Below are positions 42,800 to 49,415 of a stretch of DNA of 49,415 nucleotides, one piece after another. This DNA comes from Dulcicalothrix desertica PCC 7102. Lineage in GTDB: Bacteria; Cyanobacteriota; Cyanobacteriia; Cyanobacteriales; Nostocaceae. The stretch's first letter is position 1. Every line of letters starts with the position of its first letter. The notes below the pieces were generated by a model. That model was not told where the DNA came from. It was given only the letters and a program-made list of their open reading frames with translations, and made no database searches. Location: NCBI RefSeq assembly GCF_003991905.1, contig NZ_RSCL01000009.1, positions 70,469 through 119,883 on the forward strand, read 5' to 3'. Position numbers and translations under genes: made by a program.

Positions 42800-43660
42800 A
42801 AGGATAATTTGTGATTTGTTTGGACATACACCTTGAAATGAAGGTGCCCACCATGTCTTAGTATTTTGAGGCACGTTCCTGCCCACTTCGTCTTGAAAAT
42901 AATATATTTGTTTCATAAGTATAAATTACTTAGGGTGCGTTTATAGGCATTTTCTATTGCGGAGCGCACCCTAATAAACATGAACAATCTAACGCATGAA
43001 AAAATAATCAATTCTTTTCTGTGAAAGAATTAGAGTTGATTTGCACGTTACATCGGACAAGCACTCTTAGATGCGGGAAATCCCGTATCCAAGCAAAGTA
43101 GTATGTTCGTTCTAGTATGTACCTTAGAATGAAGGCGCCCTACAAGCAGTAAATATTTTGAGACACCACAAGCATCGCTTCACCTATAGTAATACACTTG
43201 CTCTATAAAGACAAATTACTTAGGGTGCGTTTATAGGCATTTTTTATTGCGGAGCGCACCCTAATAAACATGAACAACGTAGCACATAAAAAATAATTAT
43301 TCCCTTCTGTGAAAGGATTAGAGTTGATTTCACGTTACATCTGACTTGACTTATAGATGCGGGAAATCCCGTATCCAAAACATAATCGTACATTTGTTTT
43401 AATATATTTTGGGATGAAGGTGCCTTTCATCAATATCTATCTTTATGGTTTGCGTTGGATAGTTACGGAAATTCCCGTATCTAAACAAAGTTGTTTGGAC
43501 ATATGCCTTGAAATGAAGGCGCCCTGACAACAGTTAGTATTTTCAAACACTACAGGCGCCGCAGAGTCCAAGCGAATAATATTTTTGTTTTATAAGTATA
43601 AATTACTTAGGGTGCATTTATAGGCGTTTTGTATTGCCGAGCGCACCCTAATATGTGAAT
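42800..43660. repeat. Tandem array of about 290-bp units
   Basis: Three units share, in order, CTTGAAATGAAGG with GGTGCC or GGCGCC, TTAGTATTTTGAG-type text, ATAAATTACTTAGGGTGCG... (the 45-bp element), TGAACAA, TGTGAAAG and TAGAGTTGATTT, CACGTTACATC, then the palindrome GATGCGGGAAATCCCGTATC. The 45-bp elements are at 42930, 43220 and 43607, so spacing is 290 and 387; the third unit carries an extra block of about 100 bp with its own GGTGCC and a second palindrome (43458-43481). No ORF. Function unknown. Confidence 0.7.
42930..42974. repeat. 45-bp inverted-repeat element, array copy 1
   Basis: TTAGGGTGCG...CGCACCCTAA ends with TTTATAGGCATTTT inside; copies at 43220-43264 and 43607-43651, and inverted at 41659-41703. 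Palindromic, no ORF, MITE-like or RNA hairpin. Confidence 0.6.
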
Positions 43661-43667
43661 ATACAGT

Positions 43668-43726
43668 GACGCCCGCGACTAAATACTTAGGTATTTAAGT
43701 ATCTAAGTATTTGTTAAATTGGTGCC
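43668..43726. repeat. 59-bp 8-bp-repeat module beside RNase III-like copy 2
   Basis: GACGCC (one-base variant of GGCGCC) at 43668, units TAAATACT/TAGGTATT/TAAGTATC/TAAGTATT, and GGTGCC at 43721. It is at the same place relative to the RNase III-like gene as the copy at 30026-30088. Confidence 0.6.
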
Positions 43727-43756
43727 TGTTTCACCTCATATAAACTCTAAAGCGCG

Positions 43757-44404
43757 TTAGTCATCGTCATTATCAGGCGCCCATCTATAATCAGGAAAGT
43801 CCTTTAATTTAATCGGGTCTAGGTATTCTCTAGTAGTTAAAACATAATCGTAATCTTCATATTCATCATCTGTTTCGTCTAAATCAATAACCTTATCTAA
43901 TGTACTTGCAAGCAAGTTTTCAATCAACCATGACTTAGAAAGAGAAAAGTCACGCTTTAACCCTAAATAAATGGCACCGAATACAGCTTCAAACATTTCT
44001 GAAAAAAGCTTTCCTTGCCTATTTAAAATACTTCTTTTTAAACTTTTACCTAATAAGCAATATTGATGTAACTTTATTTGATAAGCGAACTTAGATAATT
44101 TTACTTTATTTACCAGTTGTTGTTTAAGTTGAGTTAGTTCGCCCTCTGCTAAATCTGAGTATTGTTCATATAAATAATCCGTAACAACGGCGCCAATTAT
44201 GGCATCTCCCAGGTGAGCTAGTCGCCTGTACTCTTTTTCTTGTAATTTTTTTTTCTCTTTATCTATAGTTAACTCATGTAAGTATGACGGATGCATTAAA
44301 CTTATTTCGATTAGTTCTTTATTTAAATCTGAGATACCAATGATTTTTAGAAATGCTTGAATATCTTGCTCACGTTTAGTAGTAGAGTAATGAAATTGTA
44401 CCAT
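43757..44404 (-). CDS. RNase III-like protein without dsRBD (copy 2)
   Basis: A 215-residue paralogue of 30111-30758: LMHPSY, RRLAHLGDAIIGAVVTDYLY, LFSEMFEAVFGAIYLGL and the same acidic tail with YDYVLTT. The same catalytic changes (Glu of the NERLEFLGD signature lost, ExxE in place of DxxE) occur in both copies, so they predate the duplication. Surrounding modules, including the 8-bp-repeat block before the 3' end and GGCGCC after the start, match copy 1, showing that a larger segment was duplicated. Role unknown; a partner in RNA cleavage or a dsRNA/DNA-binding dimer is possible. Confidence 0.75.
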   Translation of the reverse strand: MVQFHYSTTKREQDIQAFLKIIGISDLNKELIEISLMHPSYLHELTIDKEKKKLQEKEYRRLAHLGDAIIGAVVTDYLYEQYSDLAEGELTQLKQQLVNKVKLSKFAYQIKLHQYCLLGKSLKRSILNRQGKLFSEMFEAVFGAIYLGLKRDFSLSKSWLIENLLASTLDKVIDLDETDDEYEDYDYVLTTREYLDPIKLKDFPDYRWAPDNDDD

Positions 44405-44703
44405 TGTCTTAAGATATTGTTCTATGAATTACAAATGGCGCCTTTAATTAGGAAACACGAAGCGCGCGGCGAATGATACATCACTTGCGCTGCGTATTAG
44501 TTACGGGAAGATTACTCCTCAATCCGGGAAAATGCATAAGAATGAGAACAATTTTCAATTGATACAGTTTAGGCGCCTGGAGTCCTTCAGTTCTGGAGTG
44601 GCGCCTGCACGCCCATAATTTTTATGTGATTTAAACAAAAGGTTATAGTTCTGCCTAATAAAGTATAAATAATTACAATCAGAAAAATACGAAAGCTGGA
44701 AAA

Positions 44704-44970
44704 CTACTGAGAGGATGTTTTTTTTAACTTCTCTTGGCTTTCCGTAAAACAAAAAAGCACACCAAGGGAACCGCTGCTCAAAAAAGCTCGGTAATCATTC
44801 GCGTTGCTAATTGCTGCTGTTTCTATATTTCTCTTCATACACTTATTAATAGAATCTTTTTCGTCAATGGCTAACTGCGTGTAACCTTTCCCGTAACCAA
44901 TAAAATAACCATTCACTGCGGCAAGTACTGCAACAATTACTAAAATGTAGTTTAAAGTTTTGTGGTTCAT
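44704..44970 (-). CDS. Small membrane-anchored protein
   Basis: An 88-residue protein with one N-terminal membrane segment (LNYILVIVAVLAAVNGYFIG), then a short soluble part with two Cys (KCMKRN; VLFCFTES) and a basic, Ser-rich tail. No family recognised. 26 nt downstream of the end of the gene at 44997 on the same strand, so possibly co-transcribed. Confidence 0.5.
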   Translation of the reverse strand: MNHKTLNYILVIVAVLAAVNGYFIGYGKGYTQLAIDEKDSINKCMKRNIETAAISNANDYRAFLSSGSLGVLFCFTESQEKLKKTSSQ

Positions 44971-44996
44971 TAATAAAAAAGCAATGATAGAACTAT

Positions 44997-45200
44997 TTAC
45001 GCTTTGTTGTTCGACTTCTTCAAACGGTTAGATGCCCACCAACGAGTAGTATTAGATACATGATAAACAATATCAAAATCTATCAGCAACAAATATAAAG
45101 TCTTAAAAGCAGCCTGATAAAGGTAACTTGCTAATGCCAATGTTGAAATACGATGTGTTTTGAAATATTTCACTACCGGAGCGCTCATACCAGGCGCCAT
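44997..45200 (-). CDS. Hypothetical protein, about 67 aa
   Basis: Start chosen at ATG 45200, whose ATGGCGCC overlaps the GGCGCC hexamer at 45195; a TTG at 45233 would add 11 residues. Sequence APVVKYFKTHRISTLALASY, then FKTLYLLLIDFDIVYHVSNT, WWASNRLKKSNNKA: helical, with a basic tail. The left repeat has the same ATGGCGCC start (31049) but its frame soon stops after 27 codons, so only this copy is intact. No family recognised. Confidence 0.45.
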   Translation of the reverse strand: MAPGMSAPVVKYFKTHRISTLALASYLYQAAFKTLYLLLIDFDIVYHVSNTTRWWASNRLKKSNNKA

Positions 45201-45421
45201 GTAAAGACACAGGTTTATGAACGTCGGCACCAATTCACTGATTGCTAATTAATTGTGGCGCCTGCATTACAAAATCAACACTCAACTCTTTAATACATGG
45301 TCAATAGTTAAGAGTATTGTTTGTAAATTAACTCGCCTTGATAGTTCAAGTTTGTTAAACGGCGCTGCTGATTAAGTTCATATGTATTTATATGCTTAAA
45401 AAGTATCTGTGTATAGGCGCC
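45190..45421. repeat. Right copy of the 175-bp direct repeat and following module
   Basis: 45190-45365 matches 31040-31215 (GGTTTATGAACGTCGG, CCAATTCACTGATTGCTAA, GTTAAGAGTATTGTTTGTAA). It is followed by a GGCGCT/GGCGCC-bounded block (45361-45421, AAAGTATCTGTGTATA tail). Confidence 0.7.
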
Positions 45422-45570
45422 TGCTATAAACCAGCAGCAATCAAAGCTTGAATATTCAAGTAAATCATTACTAATTATTTGAGTAATAGGCGCCTTTAAT
45501 AGCCATATATGAATTTTTATTTCAGCAGATTTTATTCAAAAAACCTTGATGTACATTTTATATAAACTTT

Positions 45571-45604
45571 ACGAATAAAATTATATGGCTTTAAGTTATA
45601 TACA
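45571..45604 (+). promoter_or_regulatory. Conserved upstream block (copy at exonuclease gene)
   Basis: ACGAATAAAATTATATGGCT then TTAAGTTATATACAT; partner of 31933-31974 at the HerA gene. Lies 200 nt before the exonuclease start, upstream of the hairpin at 45725. Confidence 0.5.
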
Positions 45605-45724
45605 TGAGACAGAACAATAGATTTGTTACCGTGGTATGTATGTGAAAAAAATTTGGATTATTTGACTGAACTTAAATTTAATAGTTGTATTCAAGTATTG
45701 AAGAATTAGAAATACAAGCTATCT

Positions 45725-45749
45725 GCATTCCGAAGAATGCTTGTTTTTT
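45725..45749 (+). terminator. Intrinsic terminator-like hairpin in exonuclease leader
   Basis: GCATTC (45725-45730), loop CGAA, GAATGC (45735-45740), then TTGTTTTTT. A good terminator on the plus strand 56 nt before ATG 45805. With the promoter block upstream it could be an attenuator; otherwise it ends upstream transcription. Confidence 0.6.
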
Positions 45750-45804
45750 ATAACTCAAATAATTCAAATCAATTGACTATTTATATTTAAAGGTTATACC
45801 CTAG

Positions 45805-46608
45805 ATGAAATTAAATTTAGCACGCCCACTCGCATTTATTGATTTAGAAACAACTGGAGTAAATATATCTACTGACCGCATCGTACAAATAGCGGTTTTA
45901 AAGGTATTTCCAGGTGGTACAGATAAACTAAGACAACAAATACTTAACCCAACTATTCCCATACCTCTCGAAGCTTCGCAAGTGCATGGGATTTATGATA
46001 AAGATGTACTTGAGAAAAAGACATTTTTTGATGTTGCTCATGGAATCATGTATTTTATTGAAGATTGCGACATCGCAGGATACAACTCAAATAAATTTGA
46101 TATCCCCCTACTGGTAGCTGAGTTTCTACGTGTAGGAATAGACTTTAAGCTTGAAGGTAGGAAGTTTATCGATGTTCAAACCATTTTCCATAAGATGGAA
46201 CCTCGTAACCTGAAAGCAGCATACAAGTTTTACTGTGGTCAGGAGTTAGACGGCGCCCATAATGCTGCAAACGATATACGCGCGACTTATGAGGTGTTCA
46301 AATCACAGCTTCAAAGGTATGAGAATGTTGAGCTAGAAGACAATAACGGTAATTCATATCATCCAATCCAAAACGATATGGATGCTTTAGCTGGTTTTAC
46401 ACCGTTTGATTTACTCGACCCTACGAGAAGAATAGTTTACAACGATTCACATGTAGAGACACTTGCTTTCGGCAAGTACAATGGCAAAACTTTAGCAGAG
46501 GTTTATGCAACCGACCCTGGCTATTTGGATTGGATTATTAAAGGTGATTTCTCTTTATTCACGAAGAAAGCCGTGAAGCGAGTAGTGGAAGCTATGAAGA
46601 ACCAATAG
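45805..46608 (+). CDS. DnaQ-type 3'-5' exonuclease with DUF3820-like C-terminus
   Basis: A 267-residue protein. Exo I is FIDLETTG (D13, E15), Exo II is GYNSNKFDIPLL (D99), Exo III is HNAAND (H152, D157), so the DEDDh set is complete. After residue about 215 a tail reads LAFGKYNGKTLAEV and GYLDWIIKGDF, the C-terminal module often joined to DnaQ-type enzymes. Known: such enzymes trim 3' ends of DNA or RNA. It shares an upstream block with the HerA gene, so it may serve the same module. Ends just before two GGCACC/GGTGCC sites. Confidence 0.88.
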   Translation: MKLNLARPLAFIDLETTGVNISTDRIVQIAVLKVFPGGTDKLRQQILNPTIPIPLEASQVHGIYDKDVLEKKTFFDVAHGIMYFIEDCDIAGYNSNKFDIPLLVAEFLRVGIDFKLEGRKFIDVQTIFHKMEPRNLKAAYKFYCGQELDGAHNAANDIRATYEVFKSQLQRYENVELEDNNGNSYHPIQNDMDALAGFTPFDLLDPTRRIVYNDSHVETLAFGKYNGKTLAEVYATDPGYLDWIIKGDFSLFTKKAVKRVVEAMKNQ

Positions 46609-46770
46609 TTTTTGTGGGCACCTGTTGTTTGGGGTGGGTGCCGATTACAAGCTTGCTCTTTTATTTCCAATTTAGAAGGATATTGATAAACGTAGGCGCC
46701 TGCGCGTTCATAATTTTTATGTCCACTTGTATAACGAATATATAATACATGGGTTCTATTTGTCTGTGAC

Positions 46771-46824
46771 GGCGCCGTATGAACATCTAGATTAAGTATT
46801 TAGGTGTTTATAGGTGTGGGCGCC
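46771..46824. repeat. 54-bp GGCGCC-bounded module with TAAGTATT units
   Basis: GGCGCC at 46771 and 46819, with TAAGTATT/TAGGTGTT/TATAGGTG between. A shortened member of the 8-bp-repeat family, between the exonuclease gene and the convergent secreted nuclease gene. Confidence 0.5.
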
Positions 46825-46906
46825 TTATCGCGAGTTCAATATATAAGTGGGGCGACACAAAGCATGACGCCTACATTACCTGCGGGTGGAAGCATGAACT
46901 GAGCTT

Positions 46907-47491
46907 TTACCAACGTATTTTGAAAGGCTCCGAAATGTAAAACGAATCAGTACATTCTTTGTAATTGATGACTTCAACCCTAAACTCTTCTCCACCAGTC
47001 ATTTTATTGGCATTATAAAAGTTACGAATTACATCGTCTTGTTTATCTTGTTCACGTTTAGGTACTCCCCATACAGAAGCTCCGACGCCTCCCTGAACTG
47101 TGCTGGCAAATGGATATTCGTCACAAGTTAACGCTATATCTCGAAATTCTTTTTTCCGAGCATCTGTTACTCCTCGGCGCCGATTGATTTTTGATAAGTG
47201 ATTATTTCTGAAACTGCTGCAAGCTTCTTGTCTATTGTTTTTGCTTTTGTTTGGACCGCTATAAGTTAACAGTGAAGGTCTATTCCTGCTTTGAGCGTAC
47301 CTAATATGCGCTCCAATACAAGGAAGATCGAGCGCGTTAATGGTCATCACTGGGAATTCTTTGTTTGTTTTTGATAAAGCTAGTTCTCCATCTGCCAAAG
47401 CCAAGATTAATCCTAAGCATAAACAGATAGTAAGAATTATCCTTTTGTAAAAATTACGCTTTGAAAATAAATTATGAAAATGGGATTTCAT
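46907..47491 (-). CDS. Exported NucA/NucB-like deoxyribonuclease
   Basis: A 194-residue protein. Basic N-terminus plus hydrophobic segment (RIILTICLCLGLILALADG) is a signal peptide or anchor. The mature part contains ACSSF, then TCDEYPFASTVQGG with the conserved D-E-Y-P-x-A-S-x-x-G-G of the NucA/NucB DNA-entry nuclease family, and VINYKEC near the end (second Cys). Known family members are small secreted or membrane DNases used in competence or by sporulating bacteria. Here it could degrade DNA outside the cell; a role with the helicase-nuclease module is not indicated. Its downstream side is full of GGCGCC modules. Confidence 0.75.
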   Translation of the reverse strand: MKSHFHNLFSKRNFYKRIILTICLCLGLILALADGELALSKTNKEFPVMTINALDLPCIGAHIRYAQSRNRPSLLTYSGPNKSKNNRQEACSSFRNNHLSKINRRRGVTDARKKEFRDIALTCDEYPFASTVQGGVGASVWGVPKREQDKQDDVIRNFYNANKMTGGEEFRVEVINYKECTDSFYISEPFKIRW

Positions 47492-47805
47492 AAAGAGCTT
47501 AAACTTCAGTAATATTACTTATATTTTAACCATTAATTCCTTTGAAAAGAATAAACATTTTTAAATAAAAGACTAATTTTATATCAAGTCTTAGTAAAGC
47601 TAATTTTCGACAATAAAGGTAGAGTGTTCATCTACATAGTGTCAATTGATTGTTATAGGTACCTATTACTAAGTACTTGAAGATTTAAGTATCTAAGTAT
47701 TTATTAGTGATGGCGCCTGTGTAACTGGTATAAGTTACGCTTAGGTGGTTACAGCTTTATGTCTCTGATAAATGGCGCCTTGGAGTGAAGTAAAATACAC
47801 TGTAT
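47492..47805. other. Gap with the 60-bp module
   Basis: Holds the 60-bp module at 47658-47717 and GGCGCC at 47775. No ORF recognised. Confidence 0.4.
47658..47717. repeat. 60-bp GGTACC/GGCGCC-bounded 8-bp-repeat module
   Basis: GGTACC at 47658 (one-base variant), units TAAGTACT/TGAAGATT/TAAGTATC/TAAGTATT, and GGCGCC at 47712. Confidence 0.6.
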
Positions 47806-48030
47806 TTAATTAAATAGTTGCTGGTCAACGAATAACTCATCAAGTTCTGTTAGCAAGGCGCCGATGTCTTTACTATCAGTGAACTTGTCCCAAATTACCT
47901 TGATGTCTTTTTCGTAGGTACGCAGGTTAACTTCCTTAATTGTCAATAGCACTCGCTCTTTGGCTTCTGCTTCTGCTGATTCTTCCTCAAATTGGTTAGC
48001 TTGGGTCAAAGCAGTTTGTACTTTTAACAA
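47806..48030 (-). CDS. Small acidic coiled-coil protein, 5' end uncertain
   Basis: A 74-residue ORF with TTG start. Sequence TALTQANQFEEESAEAEAKE, VLLTIKEVNLRTYEKDIK and LLTELDELFVDQQLFN: helical, acidic, no family recognised. The frame is open further upstream (RSLLLKVQTALT, through a GGCGCC at 48056) to a stop without an ATG, so the N-terminus may have been lost at that hexamer. It could be a gene remnant. Confidence 0.4.
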   Translation of the reverse strand: MLKVQTALTQANQFEEESAEAEAKERVLLTIKEVNLRTYEKDIKVIWDKFTDSKDIGALLTELDELFVDQQLFN

Positions 48031-49238
48031 TAATGAGCGGAAGTGTTGCTTGCAGGCGCCTGCTTGGAGAGTCGTCGTTGTAGGTCAGACAGTAGGTTAC
48101 GCGTGCAAGTCGTTAATCTTTCGATAAGCACTCAAGAATTTCAGTGAAGAACTGAGTATATCTATATATTATGCGTGAGTAGCTTTCATACAGCATTGTT
48201 TAAAAACGCCTAGATATTTATATGGTGGCGCTTTGGAAGCAATATAAAATGTTCAACGCTTTAAAATGCGTATATTTGTTCTAAAGACTTTTCTCTGGTC
48301 ATAGGTTTTTCCTAGAACGAGACCAGGTTATCCGCATATTGTTCACAGTAGGCTTATTATTGTGCTGTGAATCAGGTGCCTGTATTATTTCCCTGTATAA
48401 GTACGTAGTATAGATTAATGTCTATTTATTTGCGTGTAACATGTATTACAGCTAATATAAGAATTTTCATTTAAACTGGGAACAGATCAAACAACATATT
48501 ATTCTACATACTTAACAAGCTTGCGAAAACTCAGCAAATGTGCTGGCTTTTAACTAGTTTGATAGAGTATTAATTAAGAATCGATAGTATTTAGCTTGCT
48601 TACCAATACTTTACGTCGTGTGTAAGAAGCGTATTCATCATCAGTGGTCAATGTTTGAACTAGATTTTACCAAATAATCAAATAAATAAGCACTGATTAT
48701 TTGGTGATAAGCGCGAATTAACTCAGTAATTTTACTTTTAATAGAATTACTTAGAATAGCTACAAATTAAATTGTATTTAGAGTAGAAGATATTTCTAAT
48801 ACAAGACTTTTGCTACAAACTTACAGGGTGTCAACGTTTTGAACTATAAAAATCAGCATTATGACGGTGCCAAGGAATTTCTACGAATATTTCCTGATGG
48901 CTAAAAATTTTTGCTGAAAATATAATGTTCAATATATCAAACATTCAGTAAATCCCAAAGTTTTTCTGAACGCTGTGGATACCCGTATACAAATGTAACT
49001 AAAAGCACCTAGTACATAATTAAAGCTTATAAAAATAGGTTGTGTATTTTAGTTTTAGGCGCCTGAAGAGTATCCTAGAAACTTGATAATTATTACTATA
49101 ATTATTGTTCAAACAAGTATTTATTTTCATGAAGATTTATATTTTTTAGTTAATTCTCAACCTCTAGAAGTATTTTCATAATAATCTAATTATATTCGCG
49201 CATGAAGTTCGCGAATAAAGTAGTTTGGTTTTTATGAA
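48031..49238. other. 1.2-kb gap with decayed sequence
   Basis: No convincing gene. A short protein-like fragment (NYKNQHYDGAKEFLRIFPDG) ends near 48900. GGCGCC occurs at 48056 and 49059, and a GATACCCGTATAC piece near 48975 is a trace of the palindrome family. The rest is AT-rich. Confidence 0.3.
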
Positions 49239-49355
49239 ATGTCAAAAAAATTATCTTCCCAAGAAGACATTATTATGCGTGCTGACATTCTTGCAGCATT
49301 AATGTCAAATCTTGAACGTGAGATTAAGCAGATAGCCAGGGCAAACGCATCTTAA
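49239..49355 (+). CDS. Small hypothetical protein, 38 aa
   Basis: ATG 49239, reading MSKKLSSQEDIIMRADILAA then LMSNLEREIKQIARANAS. Helical, Lys/Glu-rich, no family recognised. The context suggests it may lead an operon outside the window. Coding is plausible but unproven. Confidence 0.35.
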   Translation: MSKKLSSQEDIIMRADILAALMSNLEREIKQIARANAS

Positions 49356-49415
49356 ATTGGCTTTGGGCAAGGAATAGCGGTCAAGTGGGAGCGCAGAGTT
49401 TCTTCAAATACGACT

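Noticed and set aside
42800-43660. CRISPR array
   Set aside because: Units are about 290 bp with conserved interiors; there are no short identical repeats separated by unique spacers and no cas genes.
1-49415. GGCGCC as a restriction site under avoidance
   Set aside because: It is strongly over-represented, the opposite of avoidance. No restriction gene was seen; the Dam-like methylase is of adenine type and the hexamer has no adenine.

Overview
The window looks like accessory DNA, probably a plasmid or genomic island, from a filamentous (Nostocales-type) cyanobacterium. Pointers are two cyAbrB regulators, a Ycf66-like protein, a DUF2934-type cysteine protein, PEP-CTERM exported proteins, a Nif11 leader-like peptide, 8-bp short tandem repeats and AT-rich DNA with long intergenic gaps. 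No replication, partition or core housekeeping protein gene was seen, so chromosome versus plasmid cannot be decided from this piece.

Layout. 1-1000: 3' part of an IS4-superfamily transposase that cuts off a gene. 1.2-9.8 kb: ankyrin, NERD and DUF3574/PEP-CTERM proteins, a frameshifted oxidoreductase, and a tRNA gene carrying a 54-nt insert in its anticodon stem. 10-25.5 kb: scattered single genes (two cyAbrB paralogues, VOC, HEAT-like, metzincin, HXXEE, GNAT, two CPCC copies, EF-hand, cupin, a Dam-like methylase) separated by small repeats and gene remnants. 26-31.6 kb: small unknown genes, ASCH, Nif11-like, an RNase III-like gene and Ycf66-like. 32.4-40.6 kb: a co-directional module of HerA-like ATPase, NurA-like nuclease, UvrD-type helicase and an iron-sulfur PD-(D/E)XK nuclease. 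40.9-49.4 kb: a small gene, a broken KilA-N gene, a tandem repeat array, a second RNase III-like gene, a DnaQ-type exonuclease, a NucA/NucB-like secreted nuclease and small ORFs.

Most striking points. (1) The HerA-NurA-UvrD-nuclease module. Its RecB/AddB-like nuclease domain is split between two adjacent in-frame ORFs, so one cysteine and the histidine lie on the helicase chain while the acidic/lysine residues and the other three cysteines lie on the next chain. The module sits between two related direct segments that each carry an RNase III-like gene. It is a good candidate for an undescribed DNA-processing or defence system. (2) GGCGCC occurs about 150 times by hand count where only a few are expected, and the HIP1 octamer was not seen. 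Many short dispersed modules, including a family of about 60 bp, begin and end at GGCGCC or a one-base variant, and at least two junctions look like recombination at that hexamer. (3) The tRNA-like gene becomes a canonical cloverleaf only when a hairpin-forming 54-nt insert is removed.
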